From positions 738,001 to 802,000 of the forward strand of contig NZ_CP012332.1 of the NCBI RefSeq assembly GCF_001263175.1: a DNA stretch of 64,000 nt, given 5' to 3'. The stretch is from Vulgatibacter incomptus (GTDB lineage: Bacteria; Myxococcota; Myxococcia; Myxococcales; Vulgatibacteraceae). The notes below the pieces were generated by a model. The model was not told the DNA's origin and searched no databases. It worked only from the letters and a program-made list of their open reading frames with translations. Numbering within the stretch: the first letter of the stretch is position 1; each line of letters starts with the position of its first letter. Of this stretch, positions 55,519 to 64,000 are shown piece after piece. The translations under genes and the position numbers were made by a program.

Positions 55519-58086
55519 TCAGCGGCGGATCGCGCGGATCGCGCCGTTGCCGTCGGCGACGTAGATCGTACCGTCCGGCCCCACCGCGATCCCCATCGGC
55601 AGCGGGATCTCCGCCCGATCGCCAGGCCCGTCGGCGTTTCCGAAGCGCCCCGTTCCGGCCAGCGTCGTCACCACCGTCGAACGAGCGTCCCTCCCCGGCA
55701 CGATCCGCCGGATCCGGAAGTTGGTGGGCTCCGTGAGCAGCAGCCCGCTCCCGTCCCACGTGAGCCCTCCCTGTGGCGCGATCCGCGCGAGATCGCCGCT
55801 ACCGTCCTGGTAGCCGGGGATTCCGCCGGCGAGGGTGGTCACCGTGTGAGCGGGATCCGTGCCGACGCGGAGGAGCTTCGCGCTCCCCGTCGCCACCACG
55901 TAGACCGTCCCGTCGCCGGCGACCGCCACCGCGCTCGGATAGCCGATGGCCGCCTGGGCCGCCGGTCCGTCGGCGTCGCCGAGGACCCCGTTCCCCGCGA
56001 GGGTTCGCACCCTCCACGTGCCCTTCTCGAGCACGCGGATCCGGTGGTTGTTCATGTCGGCCACGAGGATGTCGCCTGTGAGGGGATCCTCCGCCATGCC
56101 CATCGGCATGTCGAAGAGGGCCTGCCCCGCGTCGCCGTCCCGGTACCCCGAGACGCCCATGACGCCGGCGATCGGGATCACCTTGCGATCGGGCCCGTCG
56201 AGGATCTTCCGGATGCAGTGGTTGTAGGTGTCGGCGACGAAGATCCCGCCGGGCACCGCGAGGATCCCGGTGGGGGAGAAGAAGCGCGCCCGCAGCCCCG
56301 GCACGTTGTCGTACGCAGGGTTGTTCGAGAGGTTCCCGTCGCCGGCGATCGGGGTCACCGTCCTCGTCGGCGCGGGCCCCACCTCGACGACCCGATGCTT
56401 TCGAGTGTCGACCACCGCGAGCCTCCCGTCCGGGAGGGCCGTCACTCCGGCGGGGCCCGCGAGGCCCGTAGCAATCGTGGTGACGCTGGATGCGAACGGC
56501 CCGCTGGGTGACGGGTCGGCGGGGAGCGCGCCGTCGCCGAGGCCACGGGGCGGAGCGATCGAGAGGGCGGCCTGGATCACGTTCGCGGTCATCCGATCCA
56601 CGCGGGGATCCGGGCGCGGCCCGCCGGTGAGGCCGAGGACCCACTCGATCGACCCGGAGGCGAAGACGAAGGCGCCGCTCGACGCCGTGTAGGAGCCTCC
56701 CTCCGACCAGCCCGGCTTCCCCTCGGCGTCGAGGACCGGCGAGCGGCCCGCGACCCGGAACGTCGCCGGCGTGGCGCCGTTGTCGATCAGACGGTCGTAC
56801 TCGTAGCCGACGATGTTGCGGATCGTGTCCCCCCTGCGGAGGCCGGTGCCCGTGTAGAGGAAGCTCGAGTCGTCCGCGACCACCCAGGGTGAAGAGCGGA
56901 TCGACCAGGACTCGTACATCACGCCCAGGAGCGCGTTCTCGGGCCGGTCGATCGGCGGGTCCCGGTACCGCCCCGTGAGCTGCGCGCCCTGGACGGGATC
57001 GGTCTTGGTCCCGCCCTTGTAGCAGGAGAAGGTGCGCGGATTTCGCTCCGAGGCCCAGTTCTCGAATCGGATCTTCCAGTAGGCGGTGTTGGCGCCGAAG
57101 AAGAGGAGGTGCACGCCGGCGTCGCGGGCCTTCTCCACCGCGTCCCGTTCCTCCACCGACCAGTACTCGTCGTGCCCCGCGTCGAGGAGGGCGCCGCGGC
57201 CGTAGAGGACGGGCCAGCCGCCCCAGGCCACGTCCACGTTCGTCGTGTAGGTGACGTCGTAGTCCCAGTGCTCCAGGAGCTTCACCATCTGCGCTTCGTA
57301 CCGGAACATCTGGCCGCCGCCGTAATCGCCGTCGTAGGGGCGGTCGAAGCTCACCTGCGTTGCCTTGCGCAGCGGGAGCTTGCCGGTGCGGTCCACGTAG
57401 AGGGAGGTGCCGCCCCAGGCGTTGTACGCCTGGTAGGTGGTGACGTTCGCCTGGAGGAGGAGGTCGGCGGGGCGATCGTCCACGACCACCAGCGGCACGA
57501 ACCGCGTGTAGCCGTCGTCGCGGACGGCCTTGAGCGCGTAGAGTCCGGAGACTGCGTCGGCGGGGATGGTCAGCTCGAAGGTCGGCGTCCACTTGCAGCG
57601 GACGAGGCCGGAGACCGGATCGGGGGGGCAGGGAGGTTGAACCGTGACGTCCACCGGACCTCCGGATGAAACGACCCGCGCCCCGGCGCCGCCGTACCAG
57701 CCGAGCCGGTAGAGCTTCCAGCTCGCCTTCCGCGCCGCGGTGGAGCTGAGCATGATCCGCACCTTCTCTCCGGCGCGGGCGGAGACCCGCTCGGCGTAGC
57801 CCTCGATCTGGTGATCCCAGGCGTCGTAGATGACGTCCCAGCCGGGCTCTCCCGGCTGCTGGTTCTCCTGAGCGATCGGGCTCCCAGGCTTGGAGACCGG
57901 GGGCCACGCTCTCGGGGGCCGCGGAGGGGTGCCGTGATCGGGGGGCGTAAACGTCTCGGGGTTCGTCTTGCCCACGAGGTCCGGCCCTCCCGAGCATCCG
58001 GCGGCGAGCAGGAGAAAGAGGATCAGGCCCGGTCCCGAGAGGGCCCGGCGGACTGGGAGCGGATCGAACGGTCGCTGGACGAGCAT
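55519..58086 (-). CDS. Large lipoprotein: DMF-ase beta-like domain plus NHL repeats
   Basis: An 855-residue exported protein with lipobox LAAGC (C31). Residues about 75-510 resemble the N,N-dimethylformamidase beta-subunit-like domain: TTYQAYNAWGGTSLY, RPYDGDYGGGQMFRYE, LLDAGHDEYWS and LFFGANTAYWKIRFE. The last 300 residues hold five or six NHL-type beta-propeller repeats (for example GILAVPGGIFVADTYNHCIRK). The domain has amidase members, but the catalytic iron ligands cannot be verified here, so activity is uncertain. It probably works at the cell surface. Confidence 0.8.
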   Translation of the reverse strand: MLVQRPFDPLPVRRALSGPGLILFLLLAAGCSGGPDLVGKTNPETFTPPDHGTPPRPPRAWPPVSKPGSPIAQENQQPGEPGWDVIYDAWDHQIEGYAERVSARAGEKVRIMLSSTAARKASWKLYRLGWYGGAGARVVSSGGPVDVTVQPPCPPDPVSGLVRCKWTPTFELTIPADAVSGLYALKAVRDDGYTRFVPLVVVDDRPADLLLQANVTTYQAYNAWGGTSLYVDRTGKLPLRKATQVSFDRPYDGDYGGGQMFRYEAQMVKLLEHWDYDVTYTTNVDVAWGGWPVLYGRGALLDAGHDEYWSVEERDAVEKARDAGVHLLFFGANTAYWKIRFENWASERNPRTFSCYKGGTKTDPVQGAQLTGRYRDPPIDRPENALLGVMYESWSIRSSPWVVADDSSFLYTGTGLRRGDTIRNIVGYEYDRLIDNGATPATFRVAGRSPVLDAEGKPGWSEGGSYTASSGAFVFASGSIEWVLGLTGGPRPDPRVDRMTANVIQAALSIAPPRGLGDGALPADPSPSGPFASSVTTIATGLAGPAGVTALPDGRLAVVDTRKHRVVEVGPAPTRTVTPIAGDGNLSNNPAYDNVPGLRARFFSPTGILAVPGGIFVADTYNHCIRKILDGPDRKVIPIAGVMGVSGYRDGDAGQALFDMPMGMAEDPLTGDILVADMNNHRIRVLEKGTWRVRTLAGNGVLGDADGPAAQAAIGYPSAVAVAGDGTVYVVATGSAKLLRVGTDPAHTVTTLAGGIPGYQDGSGDLARIAPQGGLTWDGSGLLLTEPTNFRIRRIVPGRDARSTVVTTLAGTGRFGNADGPGDRAEIPLPMGIAVGPDGTIYVADGNGAIRAIRR

Positions 58087-58193
58087 GCGGGCAAGGTCCA
58101 GTCGGATCGTCCGGTCCGCAATTCCGGCGGCCCCGCTTTCGCTGGGGCGGGGGCGGACCAAACGGCTCGAGGAGCGGGGCCGCGCGCGCCCGA

Positions 58194-59615
58194 TCAGCGC
58201 CCCGAGCCGCCCCTCCCGCGGGCCTTCGCCACCTTCTCCCGGAGCTGCCCCATGCGATCCCCGATCTGGCGTTCCCAGCCCTGATCCGAGGGATCGTAGT
58301 AGAGGCGGCCCGCGAGCTCTGCGGGCAGGTAGTCCTGCGCCACGTGATGCCCGGGCTCGTCGTGGGGGTAGCGGTAGCCCTTGCCGTAGCCGAGATCCTT
58401 CATCAGTCCGGTGGGCGCGTTGCGAAGCGCCATCGGGATCTCGAGCGGCCCGCGCCCCATCACGTCCGCCTTCGCCGCCTGGTACGCCTGGAGCGCGCTG
58501 TTCGACTTGGGCGCCGCCGCCAGGTAGCAGATCCCCATCGAGATCGGCAGGTAGCCCTCCGGCCAGCCCACGAATTCGAACGCGCGGAAGCAGTCCATCG
58601 CCACGGAGAGCGCCCGCGGATCCGCGAGGCCGATGTCCTCGGCGGCGAATATCACCATCCGGCGCAGCACGAAGCGCGGATCCTCCCCGGCCTCCAGCAT
58701 CCGCGCGGCGTAGTAGAGCGCCGCGTCCGGATCGCTCCCGCGCATCGACTTGATGAAGGCCGAGACCAGGTCGTAGTGCTGCTCGCCGGCCTTGTCGTAG
58801 AGGAGCGCCCGCCGCGCGATCGCCTCCTCGGCGTCCGCGAGCGAGATCCGTCGATCCGTCCTCGCGGCGGCGGAGGCAGCGGCGATCTCCAACGCCGAGA
58901 GCGCCCGCCGCGCGTCGCCCGAGGCGATCTTCGACAGGTGGTCGAGGGCCAGCGGATCCGCCTCGAGGCCCAGTGATCCCAGGCCGCGCTCCTCGTCCTG
59001 GAGCGCGCGCTCCAGCAGGGTGAGGAGAACGTCCTCGGTGAGCGGCTTCAGCACGTAGACCCGCGCCCGGGAGAGGAGCGCCGAGTTCAGCGCGAACGAG
59101 GGGTTCTCGGTGGTCGCGCCGATCAGGGTGATGGTGCCCCTCTCGACGTGGGGGAGGAACGCGTCCTGCTGCGCCTTGTTGAAGCGGTGGATCTCGTCCA
59201 CGAAGAGGATCGTGCGGCCCCCTCCTTGGTCACGCCGCTCCTCCGCCTCGGCCACGATCGCCCGGACGTCCGCCACGCCGCCCAGCACCGCGCTGAAGGG
59301 CACGAACTCGCTTCGGGTGAGGTTCGCGATCACCTGGGCGAGGGTGGTCTTTCCGGAGCCCGGCGGGCCCCAGAGGATCATCGACGGGACCTCGTCCCGC
59401 TCGATCGCCCGGCGCAGCAGGTGACCCGGCCCGACGAGGTGCTGCTGCCCAAGCAGCTCGTCCAGCGTCCGCGGCCTCATCCTCTCCGCTAGGGGGGCGG
59501 GGGCAGGGCCCGTCTGCTCCCGCCCCGTGCGCTTCCCCTTCGTCTTCTTGGCCTTGGATCCGGCCGGCTTCGATGGAGCGCCGAAGAGATCCGGCTGCTC
59601 GCCTTTCGTGGACAT
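58194..59615 (-). CDS. rarA: Replication-associated recombination protein A (RarA/MgsA AAA+ ATPase)
   Basis: A 473-residue clamp-loader-like ATPase that acts at stalled forks. Walker A is GPPGSGKT (83-90), Walker B is [11 protein letters not shown], and the C-terminal tetramerisation region with [20 protein letters not shown] and the [15 protein letters not shown] stretch is intact. The first 40 residues are a Lys/Pro-rich extension. It includes QPDLF at residues 7-11, a candidate beta-clamp-binding motif. It is divergent from nadK with 34 nt between starts. Confidence 0.94.
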   Translation of the reverse strand: MSTKGEQPDLFGAPSKPAGSKAKKTKGKRTGREQTGPAPAPLAERMRPRTLDELLGQQHLVGPGHLLRRAIERDEVPSMILWGPPGSGKTTLAQVIANLTRSEFVPFSAVLGGVADVRAIVAEAEERRDQGGGRTILFVDEIHRFNKAQQDAFLPHVERGTITLIGATTENPSFALNSALLSRARVYVLKPLTEDVLLTLLERALQDEERGLGSLGLEADPLALDHLSKIASGDARRALSALEIAAASAAARTDRRISLADAEEAIARRALLYDKAGEQHYDLVSAFIKSMRGSDPDAALYYAARMLEAGEDPRFVLRRMVIFAAEDIGLADPRALSVAMDCFRAFEFVGWPEGYLPISMGICYLAAAPKSNSALQAYQAAKADVMGRGPLEIPMALRNAPTGLMKDLGYGKGYRYPHDEPGHHVAQDYLPAELAGRLYYDPSDQGWERQIGDRMGQLREKVAKARGRGGSGR

Positions 59616-59649
59616 GGGCGCATCCTAACCCGTGCTAGCATCCGCGCCC

Positions 59650-60519
59650 ATGTCGAGGACGCCGCTCCGTCGCGTGGGAATCGTGCCCCGCATGAGCCAT
59701 CCGGCAGCGCTGAAGACCGCCCGGGAGCTCGCAGCCTGGCTCGTCGAGAGGGGCCTCGAGGTCTTCGTCGAGGCGGTCTCCGACGAGGACTTCGGCGCGC
59801 CGGCGGTCCCGGCGTCCGAGCTCAAGGAGAAGAGCGAGCTCCTCGTCGTCCTCGGCGGCGACGGGACGTTGATCCACGCGGCGACGCTCCTCGAGGGAAA
59901 GCCCACGCCGATCCTCGGGGTCAACATGGGCTCGCTGGGCTTCATGACCGAGGTGCCGCTCCCCGAGCTCTACCCGATGCTCGAGTCCGTCCTCGAGGGC
60001 GACTACACGGTCGACGAGCGGATGAAGCTCGACGTCCACCTCCACCGCGGCGGAGGACCGCCCCTGGTCCAGGGGCAGGTGCTGAACGACGTGGTGATCA
60101 GCAAGGGCGCCCTCGCGCGGATCGCCGACCTCGAGGCGACCCTCGACGGATCCCTGGTCACGCTCTACAAGGCCGACGGGATCATCGTCGCCACGCCCAC
60201 CGGCTCCACGGCGTACTCGCTCTCTGCGGACGGCCCGATCGTCTATCCCTCCCTGGACGCCGTGGTGATCTCGCCGATCTGCCCGCACACCCTCACCCAG
60301 CGCCCGATCGTGGTCCCTCCGGATCGCCCGATCCACGTCGAGCTCAAGAGCGACAACGGCGAGGTCTACCTCACGCTGGACGGCCAGTCGGGCATGGCGC
60401 TCGAGCGCGGCGATCGGGTCGAGATCCGCCGCTCCGCCGACCGCGTCTTCCTCGTCCGCAACCCGCGCCTCGACTACTTCTCGATCCTGCGGGCCAAGCT
60501 CCGCTGGGGCGAGCGGTAG
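59650..60519 (+). CDS. nadK: NAD kinase
   Basis: A 289-residue enzyme that makes NADP from NAD. GGDGT at 69-73 is the nucleotide-binding motif. The LNDVVISKG stretch and ATPTGSTAYSLSADGPI complete the active site. It is followed by recN, a common adjacency in bacteria. The ATG at 59650 gives the normal N-terminus. Confidence 0.95.
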   Translation: MSRTPLRRVGIVPRMSHPAALKTARELAAWLVERGLEVFVEAVSDEDFGAPAVPASELKEKSELLVVLGGDGTLIHAATLLEGKPTPILGVNMGSLGFMTEVPLPELYPMLESVLEGDYTVDERMKLDVHLHRGGGPPLVQGQVLNDVVISKGALARIADLEATLDGSLVTLYKADGIIVATPTGSTAYSLSADGPIVYPSLDAVVISPICPHTLTQRPIVVPPDRPIHVELKSDNGEVYLTLDGQSGMALERGDRVEIRRSADRVFLVRNPRLDYFSILRAKLRWGER

Positions 60520-60557
60520 GGGCTTCCCCGCGTTCGGCCCCGCATCCTTTCCACAGG

Positions 60558-60577
60558 CATCGGACGGTCGTCCGATG
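60558..60577. promoter_or_regulatory. 8-bp perfect palindromic hairpin between nadK and recN
   Basis: CATCGGAC (60558-60565) and GTCCGATG (60570-60577) flank a 4-nt loop. It lies 80 nt before recN, a DNA-damage gene, and may be an operator or a weak terminator of nadK. It does not resemble the E. coli LexA box. Confidence 0.4.
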
Positions 60578-60654
60578 GCGTTGTCGGACCCCTCTGCTAG
60601 AAGGAGATCATCCGTTCAGTGGGAACGGGTGGTCAGGGGTAGCGGAGGCGCGCC

Positions 60655-62502
60655 ATGCTTGCAGCGCTGCGGATTGAGTCACTGGCGATCATCGATTCTC
60701 TCGAGGTCCGGTTCGACAAGGGCCTGAACGTCCTCACCGGAGAGACCGGCGCGGGCAAGTCCATCCTCATCGACGCCCTCGCGCTCCTCCTCGGCGGGAG
60801 GGCCGATCCGGCGGCGGTACGGGCCGGCCGCGACGAGGCCGTGGTGGAGGGCCTCTTCGTCGGCCCCGGCCTCGCCGGGCGGGCGGCAGAGCTCGGACTC
60901 CCCGCCGACGGCGACGAGCTCCTGGTGCGGCGCACGATCTCGCGGTCGGGGCGCAGCCGGGTCCACGTAAACGGCGCGCTGGCGACGGTCTCCCTCCTCG
61001 CGACGCTCACCAGGGGATTGGTCGACGTCTCCGGCCAGCACGAGCAGGTCTCGCTGCTCCGTCGGGAGCGCCACCTCGATCTCCTCGACGACTTCGGCTC
61101 CCTCGGCGGGCTCCGGCGCTCGTTCGACGAGGAGTTCGGGCGTCTCGCTGCGGCGTCTCGTGAGGAGGAGCGGCTCCGGACGGAGGAGGCCGAGCGGGAG
61201 CGGCGCCGGGATTACCTCGCCTTCCAGCTCCGCGAGCTCGACGAGCTCGCGCCCGAGCAGGGAGAGGACGAGAGCCTCTCGCTCGAGCGGCGGATCCTCG
61301 CTGGGGCCGAGCGAATCCGCGTGGCGGCGGAGGAGGTCGAGGGGCTCCTGGTCTCGGGCGACGGCGCCGTGGTCGACCGCCTCGGCGTCGCGCTGCGGCG
61401 GCTGGAGGACGCCGCGCGGCTCGATCCCCGCATCGCGCCGGTGGCCGGCGCCGTCGAAGCGGCCCGGACGGAGCTCGCCGAGGCCGGCCGTACCCTGGAG
61501 CGGCTCGCCTCCGCCGCCGGCGGCGACGCGACCGAGAGGCTCGCCTTTGTCGACGAGAGGCTCGAGGCGCTACGTCACCTGGCGCGAAAGCACGGTGGAA
61601 CCCTCGGCGCGGCCCTCGCCCGGGGCGCGTCGATGCGGGAGGAGCTCGCGGCCATCGAAGGAAGCGAGGCCAGGGTCTCGGAGCTCGCCGAGGAGGTGCG
61701 GATCCGCAGCCGGGCGGCGGAAGCGCTCGCGGGGCGCCTCTCCGCTTCACGTGCGTCTGCAGCGGAGGCCCTCGCCCGGGCCGTGAAGCCGGAGCTCCAG
61801 CGCCTGGGTCTCGAGAACGCCGTCCTCGAGGTCCGCTTCTCGCCTCCCTGCGGTGAAGGAAGCCTCGAGACGAGGGGGCTCCCGCCCGAAGCGGAGCTCG
61901 CTCAGGAGAAGAGCGCTCCATCCGGCGGCGATCGGCGCGAGGGCGCGAACGGGCTGCGCCTTGGCATGCGTCTCAGCAGGAGAGGAGCGGAAGAGGCGGA
62001 GTTCCTCTTCTCAGCGAACCCCGGCGAGGAGCCGAGGGCGCTGGGACGTGCGGCCAGCGGAGGCGAGCTCTCACGGGTGCTCCTCGCGCTCAAGCGGGCG
62101 CTGGCCCGGGTGGATCCCGTGGAGAGCTACGTCTTCGACGAGGTCGACGCCGGGATCGGCGGCGCGACCGGCGTCATCGTCGGGCAGATGCTCCGCGACG
62201 TGGCCCACGAGCGGCAGGTGCTCTGCGTGACCCACCTTCCTCAGGTGGCCGCCTTCGCAGACGTGCACCTCCAGGTGACCAAGGAGGTTCGCGAAGGTCG
62301 AACCCACTCCCGGGTCGAACGGCTCGAGGCGAGGGAATCACGGCAGCGGCATCTCGCGCGGATGCTCTCGGGGAGCGAGGGTCCCGCCTCGCTTGCGGCG
62401 GCGGCGGAGCTGCTCGGGCAAGCGCTTCCCGCGGAGCGCCCGTCCCCGACCGGCGTCGAAGGGATCGCCGGAGCCCGGCGGGGCCGACGCAAAGCGGCCT
62501 GA
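60655..62502 (+). CDS. recN: DNA repair protein RecN
   Basis: A 615-residue SMC-like ATPase for double-strand break repair. The N-terminal Walker A is GETGAGKS (29-36), the middle is a long coiled coil, and the C-terminus has the ABC signature ASGGELSRVLLALKRA and the Walker B-like YVFDEVDAGIGG. Between the coiled coil and the signature lies an extra Gly/Glu/Arg-rich segment of about 30 residues (near 400-435). It ends with a basic tail. GGAGG precedes the ATG. Confidence 0.95.
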   Translation: MLAALRIESLAIIDSLEVRFDKGLNVLTGETGAGKSILIDALALLLGGRADPAAVRAGRDEAVVEGLFVGPGLAGRAAELGLPADGDELLVRRTISRSGRSRVHVNGALATVSLLATLTRGLVDVSGQHEQVSLLRRERHLDLLDDFGSLGGLRRSFDEEFGRLAAASREEERLRTEEAERERRRDYLAFQLRELDELAPEQGEDESLSLERRILAGAERIRVAAEEVEGLLVSGDGAVVDRLGVALRRLEDAARLDPRIAPVAGAVEAARTELAEAGRTLERLASAAGGDATERLAFVDERLEALRHLARKHGGTLGAALARGASMREELAAIEGSEARVSELAEEVRIRSRAAEALAGRLSASRASAAEALARAVKPELQRLGLENAVLEVRFSPPCGEGSLETRGLPPEAELAQEKSAPSGGDRREGANGLRLGMRLSRRGAEEAEFLFSANPGEEPRALGRAASGGELSRVLLALKRALARVDPVESYVFDEVDAGIGGATGVIVGQMLRDVAHERQVLCVTHLPQVAAFADVHLQVTKEVREGRTHSRVERLEARESRQRHLARMLSGSEGPASLAAAAELLGQALPAERPSPTGVEGIAGARRGRRKAA

Positions 62503-62664
62503 TCCGGTGGCGGAACGAGCTCGTGATGGGCGAGAGTCAGGATCGAACGATGTCGTTCGTCGCCGCGGTCCCTGGGGAAGACGACCGTTGCGGGCGGGTA
62601 GGGCGCGTCGCTAGCATCCCGCGGCTCCGGAGCGCGCAAAGCTCGACTGGGATCGGTGGATCGG

Positions 62665-63408
62665 ATGAACCTCGAACATTGCGGTCGCACCGACGTCGGG
62701 CGCGTGCGGGATCACAACGAGGACTCGTTCCTCGAGAACGAGGCCCTCGGGCTCTTCGTCGTCGCCGACGGGATGGGCGGACACGCCGCTGGCGAGGTTG
62801 CGTCGCGCCTCGCGGCGGAGACCATCGAGAACGAGGTCCGCACCCAGCTCGAGGTAGAGGGCGACGACGGCGAGGCTGCAGCGGACCTCGCCGGGATCCT
62901 GCGCGACGCCGTCGAGGTCGCTGGCGCGCGGGTCTACCACCAGTCCAAGCGGAACCCGGCACAGGCCGGCATGGGCACGACCGCAACCGCCCTGCTCGTA
63001 CGCGACGGCAAGGCGGTGATCGGCCACGTCGGAGACAGCCGGGCGTACCTGTGGCGGGACGGAGAGCTCCGGCAGCTCACCGACGACCACTCCCTCGTCG
63101 CGGAGCAGGTCCGCGCGGGGCTCCTCCTGCCGGACGAGGCCCGCCACTCGCGGCTCCGGAACATCATCACCCGCTCGGTCGGCGTGGAGGAGCACGTCGA
63201 GGTCGACGTCCGCTCGGTGGACGCCGATGCGGACTCCCTCTTCCTGCTCTGCTCCGACGGACTCACGAACCTCGTGGACGACGACGAGATCGCCGAGGCC
63301 GCGCAGACGCTGCCGGTCGACATGCTGCCGTCCGCCCTCGTCGACCTCGCGAACGAGCGGGGCGGCGACGACAACATCACGGTGATCGTGGTGCGGGTCG
63401 GCGCGTAG
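62665..63408 (+). CDS. PP2C-family serine/threonine phosphatase
   Basis: A 247-residue soluble PP2C. The motifs RDHNEDS, VVADGMGGHAAGEVAS, GMGTTATALL, GHVGDSRAYL, LCSDGL and GGDDNITVIVV supply the metal-binding aspartates in the normal order. It probably reverses Hanks-type kinase phosphorylation; no kinase gene is adjacent. The ATG at 62665 is preferred; a GTG at 62656 would add three residues. Confidence 0.93.
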   Translation: MNLEHCGRTDVGRVRDHNEDSFLENEALGLFVVADGMGGHAAGEVASRLAAETIENEVRTQLEVEGDDGEAAADLAGILRDAVEVAGARVYHQSKRNPAQAGMGTTATALLVRDGKAVIGHVGDSRAYLWRDGELRQLTDDHSLVAEQVRAGLLLPDEARHSRLRNIITRSVGVEEHVEVDVRSVDADADSLFLLCSDGLTNLVDDDEIAEAAQTLPVDMLPSALVDLANERGGDDNITVIVVRVGA

Positions 63409-63525
63409 CCAGCTCGGCAGGAGCGCTGCCAATCGGCGATTCCAGTCCGGCGAGGATTAGGCGATCGCCCTCCGTCTGGTGCGACCCAGGCGGGGGAAGC
63501 GAGGCGTTCCTTGGATTCTTTTCAG

Positions 63526-63554
63526 TTGATCGCGCGCGGAGCCCTCAAATAGGG
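63526..63554 (+). promoter_or_regulatory. Weak putative promoter before the last gene
   Basis: TTGATC (63526-63531) and ATAGGG (63549-63554) are 17 nt apart in an AT-richer part of the 240-nt gap between the phosphatase and the last gene. Nothing else is recognised in that gap. Confidence 0.35.
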
Positions 63555-63649
63555 TCCGGCGAGTGGGTCGAACCGGCCAAGTCTTTGGCCGTCGATCGGA
63601 GGCGTCCCGCGTATCCAGATTGCCCATTGGAGCTCGGAATGCCGTCTCC

Positions 63650-64000
63650 ATGGGCGCCGCAAGGGAGAAGAGTTTGCCGCAGCGTTCCTACACGATCCTC
63701 GTGGTGCCCGACCGCGCTTCGACGACGAAGCGTTTTCGCGTCGGCCATCGGGCCATCCTCGCAACCTGCGCGGCAGCGGGTGCCGCGACGTTGGCCCTGT
63801 CGGGGATCGGGATTCACTACGCAGGCCTGATCGATCACGCGGAGGACAACCGCCTCCTGCGGGACGAGAACGCGCAGCTCCGCTCGCAGCTCCGGCTGGT
63901 GCAGGAGAAGGTGGCCCACATCGACGAGACCCTGGATCGGGTCGGCCGCTTCGACCAGAAGCTCCGCGCCCTGACCTCGCTCAGCGACCAGGAGCGGAAC
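63650..64000 (+). CDS. Partial gene: membrane-anchored coiled-coil protein, probable M23 family peptidase
   Basis: An open frame of 117 codons runs into the right edge. The sequence starts MGAAREKSLPQRSYTILVV, followed by a basic segment, one membrane helix (about 40-60) and a coiled coil (about 65-117, with EDNRLLRDENAQLRSQL). This layout matches the N-terminus of DipM/NlpD-like or myxobacterial M23 peptidases, but the catalytic domain lies outside the window. TTG at 63674, behind GGGAGAAG, may be the real start instead of ATG at 63650. Confidence 0.7.
   Translation, partial: MGAAREKSLPQRSYTILVVPDRASTTKRFRVGHRAILATCAAAGAATLALSGIGIHYAGLIDHAEDNRLLRDENAQLRSQLRLVQEKVAHIDETLDRVGRFDQKLRALTSLSDQERN

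Noticed and set aside
60558-60577. LexA/SOS box before recN
   Set aside because: The palindrome CATCGGAC-N4-GTCCGATG does not match the CTGT-N8-ACAG core, nor a known deltaproteobacterial damage box that I can recall with certainty.

Overview
The window is a 64-kb stretch of a GC-rich bacterial chromosome, most likely a myxobacterium (Myxococcota). That placement is inference. It rests on an alternative complex III plus caa3 oxidase supercluster, a tig-clpP-clpX-lon run, many lipoproteins with short lipobox signals, an OmpA protein with thrombospondin type 3 repeats, and strong G/C use at third codon positions. I see no rRNA, CRISPR array, insertion sequence, integrase or phage module; this is chromosomal backbone with a few lineage-specific genes.

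Left part (1-13.8 kb): a terminator and tRNA-Leu(UAG), an Lgt-family membrane protein that has lost several key Lgt residues, then the protein quality control run tig-clpP-clpX-lon closed by a terminator. tRNA-Val(UAC) and tRNA-Asp(GUC) follow under one recognisable promoter and terminator. After them come a FUSC-type membrane protein, a von Willebrand A lipoprotein, an alpha/beta hydrolase and an OmpA/TSP3 outer-membrane protein.

Middle-left (13.8-26.8 kb): a GH15 glucoamylase/trehalase-like enzyme, a 180-bp inverted-repeat element, a coiled-coil lipoprotein, and a same-strand trio (enolase-superfamily enzyme, pyruvate-oxidase-like ThDP enzyme, YdiJ-like FAD/Fe-S dehydrogenase) that looks like a quinone-linked oxidation module. 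Small ferritin-like, DUF421, lipoprotein and membrane genes follow.

Respiratory block (26.8-38.3 kb, minus strand): actA-actB-actC-actD-actE-actF, a 120-residue membrane protein, then coxB-coxA-coxC-coxD. Nine of ten gene junctions overlap, so this is probably one translationally coupled operon carrying electrons from quinol to oxygen. actB carries an apparent one-base frameshift in a five-G run.

Right part (38.4-64 kb): a dienelactone-hydrolase-like protein coupled to a PolX polymerase, a CapA-like protein, the complete 2-oxoglutarate dehydrogenase set sucA-sucB-lpdA, a ligase-polymerase LigD without the phosphoesterase domain, YtxH and TatA, and the oxygen-dependent haem genes hemF-hemE-hemY. 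Two large lineage-specific lipoproteins (one with a DMF-ase-beta-like domain and NHL repeats) separate these from rarA, nadK, recN, a PP2C phosphatase and the 5' end of an M23-peptidase-like gene cut by the window edge. The TCA enzymes, haem synthesis and ACIII/caa3 oxidase together describe an aerobic respiratory metabolism.
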